Of a DNA stretch of 37,652 nt, positions 34,598 through 37,652 are shown one piece after another. The stretch spans positions 1 through 37,652 of the forward strand of contig JBMTBW010000007.1 of the NCBI GenBank assembly GCA_049430265.1. The letters are read 5' to 3'. The stretch's first letter is position 1; each line of letters begins with the position of its first letter. The notes beneath the pieces are model-generated. The model had not been told where the DNA came from and made no database searches. It was given only the letters and a program-made list of their open reading frames with translations. A program made the position numbers and the translations under genes. The stretch is from MAG-120802 sp049430265. Lineage in GTDB: Bacteria > Actinomycetota > Actinomycetes > Nanopelagicales > Nanopelagicaceae.

Positions 34598-35139
34598 GAA
34601 CTATTTCCAACTTTTAATATCTCGCCATTTCTTAAATACCAGAGCGTTCCCCTTCGATCTCTAACAGTTGTTACTCTAAGACCAACGCTCTCTACTTTTC
34701 CTTTTACCTCTAAAACCTCAACGCTATCGCCTACACCGTATTGATCTTCAAGAAGCATGATGATTCCAGAGAAGACATCACGGACAATGCTCTGGGCGCC
34801 AAGACCAACTGCAAAACCAATCACGCCAGCAGATGCGACAAGAGGACCAAGATCTACTCCTAATTCACCAAGGATCATGGCTCCTGCAATTAGCCCAATA
34901 ACCGCCTTTGATGAACTATTTAGAACAGAGGCTGCAGTCTTTGCTCGCTCTCGCTGTCTTGTTATCGATCTCTTCTCGCCAGGAATGAAGTCAGCTTCTG
35001 CTACTTTGCTTAAGGTTTTAGTGATGGCCCTTGAGGATATTTTCTGAATGAAAATCGCCAGGACCAGGATGATCGTTATTCGCAAGGGGGAGCCGAGAAA
35101 CCACTCCAGCACCTGCTTCAGGCTTAGATCTAGCTCCAT
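34579..35139 (-). CDS. Short MscS-type mechanosensitive channel
   Basis: This 186-residue protein has an N-terminal helix (about 15-30), a second hydrophobic segment (about 78-100) and the MscS pore helix GVIGFAVGLGAQSIVRDVFSG (in parts: GVIGFAVGLG, AQSIVRDV). The beta domain follows (GDSVEVLEVKGKVESVGLRVT). The chain ends soon after, so the C-terminal alpha-beta vestibule of E. coli MscS is missing. It would release solutes on osmotic down-shock. The 3' end overlaps glbO by 19 bases. A -10-like TATAAA (35150-35155 on the other strand's complement) lies about 11 bases before the ATG, which suggests a very short leader. Confidence 0.85.
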   Translation of the reverse strand: MELDLSLKQVLEWFLGSPLRITIILVLAIFIQKISSRAITKTLSKVAEADFIPGEKRSITRQRERAKTAASVLNSSSKAVIGLIAGAMILGELGVDLGPLVASAGVIGFAVGLGAQSIVRDVFSGIIMLLEDQYGVGDSVEVLEVKGKVESVGLRVTTVRDRRGTLWYLRNGEILKVGNSSQKSRS

Positions 35140-35203
35140 TGGGCAAGACTTTATAAGAACTTAACCAAATATCCGCACAAAACCCACCAACTTCGGGCAG
35201 GAT

Positions 35204-35244
35204 TTCCCCCACGACGCGAGCCACGCGTCGGATAGACGGGGGAA
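35204..35244 (+). promoter_or_regulatory. Nested GC-rich hairpin over the probable ribosome binding site of the HNH gene
   Basis: An outer 7-bp stem TTCCCCC (35204-35210) with GGGGGAA (35238-35244) encloses an inner perfect 7-bp stem CGACGCG (35212-35218) with CGCGTCG (35224-35230) closed by a 5-base loop. The GGGGGAA arm lies 8-14 bases before the GTG start at 35253 and is the best candidate for the Shine-Dalgarno site, so the outer stem would hide it. It may be a translational switch, a protein binding site, or a simple transcript-stability hairpin. Confidence 0.5.
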
Positions 35245-35252
35245 TTAGAACG

Positions 35253-35780
35253 GTGAATAGCTCATCGAGAAGGACTTTAGTTCTAAACGCTACCTACGAG
35301 CCACTAGGTGTCGTTTCTGATAGACGCGCGCTCATTTTAATTTTAAATAACCGCGCCACCATGATTGAAGAATCTGGCGTAACACTTCACTACTCATCTG
35401 GATCAATGGAACTTCCAGCAGTAATTAGACTTCATAAATTTGTAAAGATTCCATATCGCCACACTGTTCCACTCTCACGCAGAGCAATATTTGCTCGCGA
35501 TGGTGGTCGCTGTGTTTACTGCGAGAGCGCTGCAACATCAATAGATCATGTACTTCCTCGAAGTAGGGGAGGCGATCATTCTTGGGAAAATGTTGTCAGC
35601 GCCTGTCATCGCTGCAATCATGTAAAAGCTGATAGAACTTTGAAGGAGCTAGGTTGGAGACTTCGCTCAATTCCTCGTGAGCCAGTAGGAGCTGCTTGGA
35701 GGATTTTAGGAACAGCAAGAGCTGAGGAGCGTTGGGTGAGATATTTGGCTCCATTTGGAGTTGTTGGCGCTTCTGCCTAA
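35253..35780 (+). CDS. HNH endonuclease domain protein (actinobacterial, conserved beside glbO)
   Basis: This 175-residue protein has an N-terminal domain of about 75 residues beginning TLVLNATYEPLGVVS, then an HNH domain. Zinc ligands are Cys87 and Cys90 (CVYC) and Cys118 and Cys121 (CHRC). The catalytic His99 lies in DHVLPRSRGG and Asn113 in WENVV. All key residues are intact. The family is found in nearly all actinobacteria next to glbO and pepN (compare M. tuberculosis Rv2469c, from memory), which suggests a house-keeping DNA role rather than a restriction or mobile-element nuclease. The start is GTG, with a hairpin over the likely ribosome binding site. A small membrane protein gene follows 10 bases on. 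Confidence 0.9.
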   Translation: MNSSSRRTLVLNATYEPLGVVSDRRALILILNNRATMIEESGVTLHYSSGSMELPAVIRLHKFVKIPYRHTVPLSRRAIFARDGGRCVYCESAATSIDHVLPRSRGGDHSWENVVSACHRCNHVKADRTLKELGWRLRSIPREPVGAAWRILGTARAEERWVRYLAPFGVVGASA

Positions 35781-35790
35781 ACTTGAATCT

Positions 35791-35991
35791 ATGTCAATTC
35801 AATTAGCTTTAAATGAAGATGGCTCCATGCCTGGTGAGCCGCTCGCTTTTCTCGAGGGCTTTCTCTGGTTCTTTGTTACTCCAGTTTCGATAACGCTATT
35901 TATCTGGGTAGCAGTGGTTGCACTTGAGAATGTTAAGAAAAATAAAGCTAATCGAGCTCCAAGTGATGTGATTACTCGCATTGGCGAGTAA
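35791..35991 (+). CDS. Small single-pass membrane protein
   Basis: This 66-residue protein has one transmembrane segment (about 23-45) and a basic cytoplasmic tail. The frame is open to 35755, but that part overlaps the HNH gene, and the ATG at 35791 gives a clean start 10 bases after the HNH stop. Small proteins of this kind lie between the HNH gene and pepN in other actinobacteria, from memory. The stop codon abuts the pepN stop on the other strand with no bases between. Function is unknown. Confidence 0.65.
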   Translation: MSIQLALNEDGSMPGEPLAFLEGFLWFFVTPVSITLFIWVAVVALENVKKNKANRAPSDVITRIGE

Positions 35992-37652
35992 TTAGTTATC
36001 TATTCCTCTGACTCTTAGCGCTCGCTCTAAAGAATCCTTAGCCTCCAAGATATGGCGGCGAAGAGTTGGATGGCTATCTTTTCCAGGGCCATTTAGCCAG
36101 GCATCTGTTTTTGCAAGTGTCTGACTTGAAATCAAATAGCTGGGATAGAGCAGATCAATAATGCTAGTTGAGACTTCATAACTCTTGGTGTTGTAGGTTT
36201 CAAGAATTAAATCAAAGTATCGATCAACAAATCCTTCATGCAGGTGGCGCTGAATCGGGCGGTTATAGCCTTGAATAGCTGAGAGCCTTGACCAATTTGT
36301 GATGCTCTCATCCTCGGTGGCCTTTTTAAATGCTGCCTCTTTTGCCTCAAGAGTTGGAAAGGCTGCAATACATCTCTCATGGCTAAGGGCGCCAGTAAGG
36401 GTGTTATCCCGTTTTAGCTCTGCATCTATCTCAGCTCTTGAGCTTAATCCTCGCTCCACTAGGCAGAGAATTAAATGCCATCTCAAGTCAGCATCAATTT
36501 TTAGATCCTGGAATTTGCCATCGAGAATATTTCTAATTTCAGCGCCCTGCTCTTTGCTATGTGCCAGGGCTGCAAAACTTCTAGCAAACTGGAGCTGGTG
36601 ATCACTTCCAGCCTTTGCCGACTTAAGAAGAGATAGAAGCGCACCTGCAACCTTTTCTCTTAAGGTATCTCGATTTCTATCTGCGGCATAGATTTCAACT
36701 GCAGTATTTAGCTGCGTCATCAAGGCTGTGACAGTTGTGATGTCATCCTCGCCAGCAAGTCCTGTTAAAGCTATTTCTATAAAGTCAGTTGCAGATAGCT
36801 CAGCATCTCTAAACATATCCCAAGCTGCAGACCAACAAAGAGCGCGAGAGAGACCATCATTTAATTTACCAAGATGAGCTTTGAGAGTTGCAATGGATTT
36901 ATTATCAAAGCGAATCTTTGCATAGGTAAGGTCGTGATCATTTATCAAAATAAGATCTGCCAACTTCTCACCGCTTAACTCTTTAACTTGTGTTAAATCA
37001 CCTGAGATATCTAACTCCACTGATTTTCTGCGAAGTAGTTGCCCATCTTTTAAGTCATATAGTCCAACAGCTGCGCGATGCGGACGAAGCTCACTTGATC
37101 CGGCAGGAATCTTTGGAGCCTCTTGTTTGATAGCGATTGATTTATAGCTCTCGCTATCGCTTTCAATTACTGGTCGCAGAGTATTTACCCCTGAAGTCTG
37201 AAGCCAGGTTGATACCCAACTACTTAAATCTCGCCCGCTAGTTGCCTCAAGCTCCACTAACAAATCTGATAAGACGGTATTTTTAAAAGCATGCTTAGCA
37301 AAGTACTTCTGCAGGCCCTTAATGAAGTTATCTCGCCCAACGTGAGCTACCAATTGATGAAGAACTGATGCTCCCTTGGCGTAGGTAATGCCATCAAAAT
37401 TTGCTTTTACCGTGTCGATATCGACCATATCGGTGGCAATTGGATGAGTTGATGAGAGTTGATCTTGGCGATAGGCCCAATTTTTTCTTTCAGCGTTAAA
37501 GCCGGCCCAAGAATTTTTGAATTTAGTTGCTTCAACTAGGGCTAAATATGAAGACCATTCGGCAAATGATTCATTAAGCCATAGATCATCCCACCATTTC
37601 ATTGTGACCATATCTCCAAACCACATGTGGGCCATCTCATGAAGAATTGTGT
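35992..37652 (-). CDS. pepN: Aminopeptidase N, M1 family (5' end cut by the window edge)
   Basis: The frame runs off the right edge of the window, so about the C-terminal 550 residues of a protein normally about 850 long are visible. The zinc site HEMAH is encoded at about 37627-37641, and the third ligand Glu lies in LNESFAEW. Family landmarks include GITYAKGASVL and the ERAP1-like C-terminal helical domain, in which QLQFARSFA and the SHERCIAAFPTLE region are seen. It removes N-terminal residues from peptides in the cytoplasm. It converges with a small membrane protein gene with no spacer and no obvious terminator. Confidence 0.95.
   Translation of the reverse strand, partial: TILHEMAHMWFGDMVTMKWWDDLWLNESFAEWSSYLALVEATKFKNSWAGFNAERKNWAYRQDQLSSTHPIATDMVDIDTVKANFDGITYAKGASVLHQLVAHVGRDNFIKGLQKYFAKHAFKNTVLSDLLVELEATSGRDLSSWVSTWLQTSGVNTLRPVIESDSESYKSIAIKQEAPKIPAGSSELRPHRAAVGLYDLKDGQLLRRKSVELDISGDLTQVKELSGEKLADLILINDHDLTYAKIRFDNKSIATLKAHLGKLNDGLSRALCWSAAWDMFRDAELSATDFIEIALTGLAGEDDITTVTALMTQLNTAVEIYAADRNRDTLREKVAGALLSLLKSAKAGSDHQLQFARSFAALAHSKEQGAEIRNILDGKFQDLKIDADLRWHLILCLVERGLSSRAEIDAELKRDNTLTGALSHERCIAAFPTLEAKEAAFKKATEDESITNWSRLSAIQGYNRPIQRHLHEGFVDRYFDLILETYNTKSYEVSTSIIDLLYPSYLISSQTLAKTDAWLNGPGKDSHPTLRRHILEAKDSLERALRVRGIDN

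Overview
The window looks like a low-GC, streamlined actinobacterial chromosome (by eye roughly 43-46% G+C, short spacers, many 4-base stop/start overlaps, GTG and TTG starts). The gene content is actinobacterial: a sigR/rsrA pair with a SigR-type promoter, a fused Kgd-type 2-oxoglutarate decarboxylase, an UPF0182 membrane protein, a group II truncated hemoglobin, and an initiator tRNA of actinobacterial type. Compactness and base composition suggest a freshwater acI (Nanopelagicales) type organism; this is inference, not something the sequence proves.

Layout. 1-932: tRNA-Lys and a divergent membrane-anchored HNH nuclease. 937-5987, minus strand: AarF/UbiB kinase-like protein, an E1/ThiF-like protein with a PqqD-like front end, a zinc-ribbon protein, a YgjP-type metallopeptidase and a zincin-like DUF2342 protein. 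A structured, plus-strand RNA candidate sits between the last two. 6155-10369, plus strand: small membrane protein, PDZ-Lon (S16) protease and UPF0182 protein. 10416-10492: initiator tRNA. 10552-16846, minus strand: a tightly packed aroA-rsgA-hisN-copA-terC operon. 16890-19108, plus strand: an SRAP protein, then sigR-rsrA and a hot-dog thioesterase. 19117-24951: kgd (minus), an SDR, a small membrane protein, a degenerate GGDEF-like protein and oligoribonuclease. 25091-29016: pstS-pstC-pstA-pstB behind a PhoP/PhoB-type operator. 29083-29156: tRNA-Arg. 29220-34597, plus strand: ettA, a thioesterase, a GH13 alpha-glucosidase, an MFS transporter and glbO. 34579-37652: a short MscS channel (minus), an HNH nuclease with a hairpin covering its probable ribosome binding site, a small membrane protein, and pepN cut by the window edge.

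How the genes work together. Three blocks match, from memory, conserved actinobacterial neighbourhoods in Mycobacterium tuberculosis: AarF to UPF0182 (around Rv3193c-Rv3197), rsgA-aroA-SRAP-sigH-rshA (around Rv3221A-Rv3228), and pepN to ettA (around Rv2467-Rv2477c). So most of the window is vertically inherited core genome. No transposase, integrase, prophage, CRISPR array or complete mobile element was seen. The clearest regulatory circuits are redox control of sigR by its own product and RsrA, and phosphate-starvation control of the pst operon. The least explained parts are the structured RNA at about 4559-4658, the hairpin upstream of the HNH gene at 35204-35244, the orphan E1-like protein, the degenerate GGDEF-like protein and the Cys-pair N-terminal domain on PstS.
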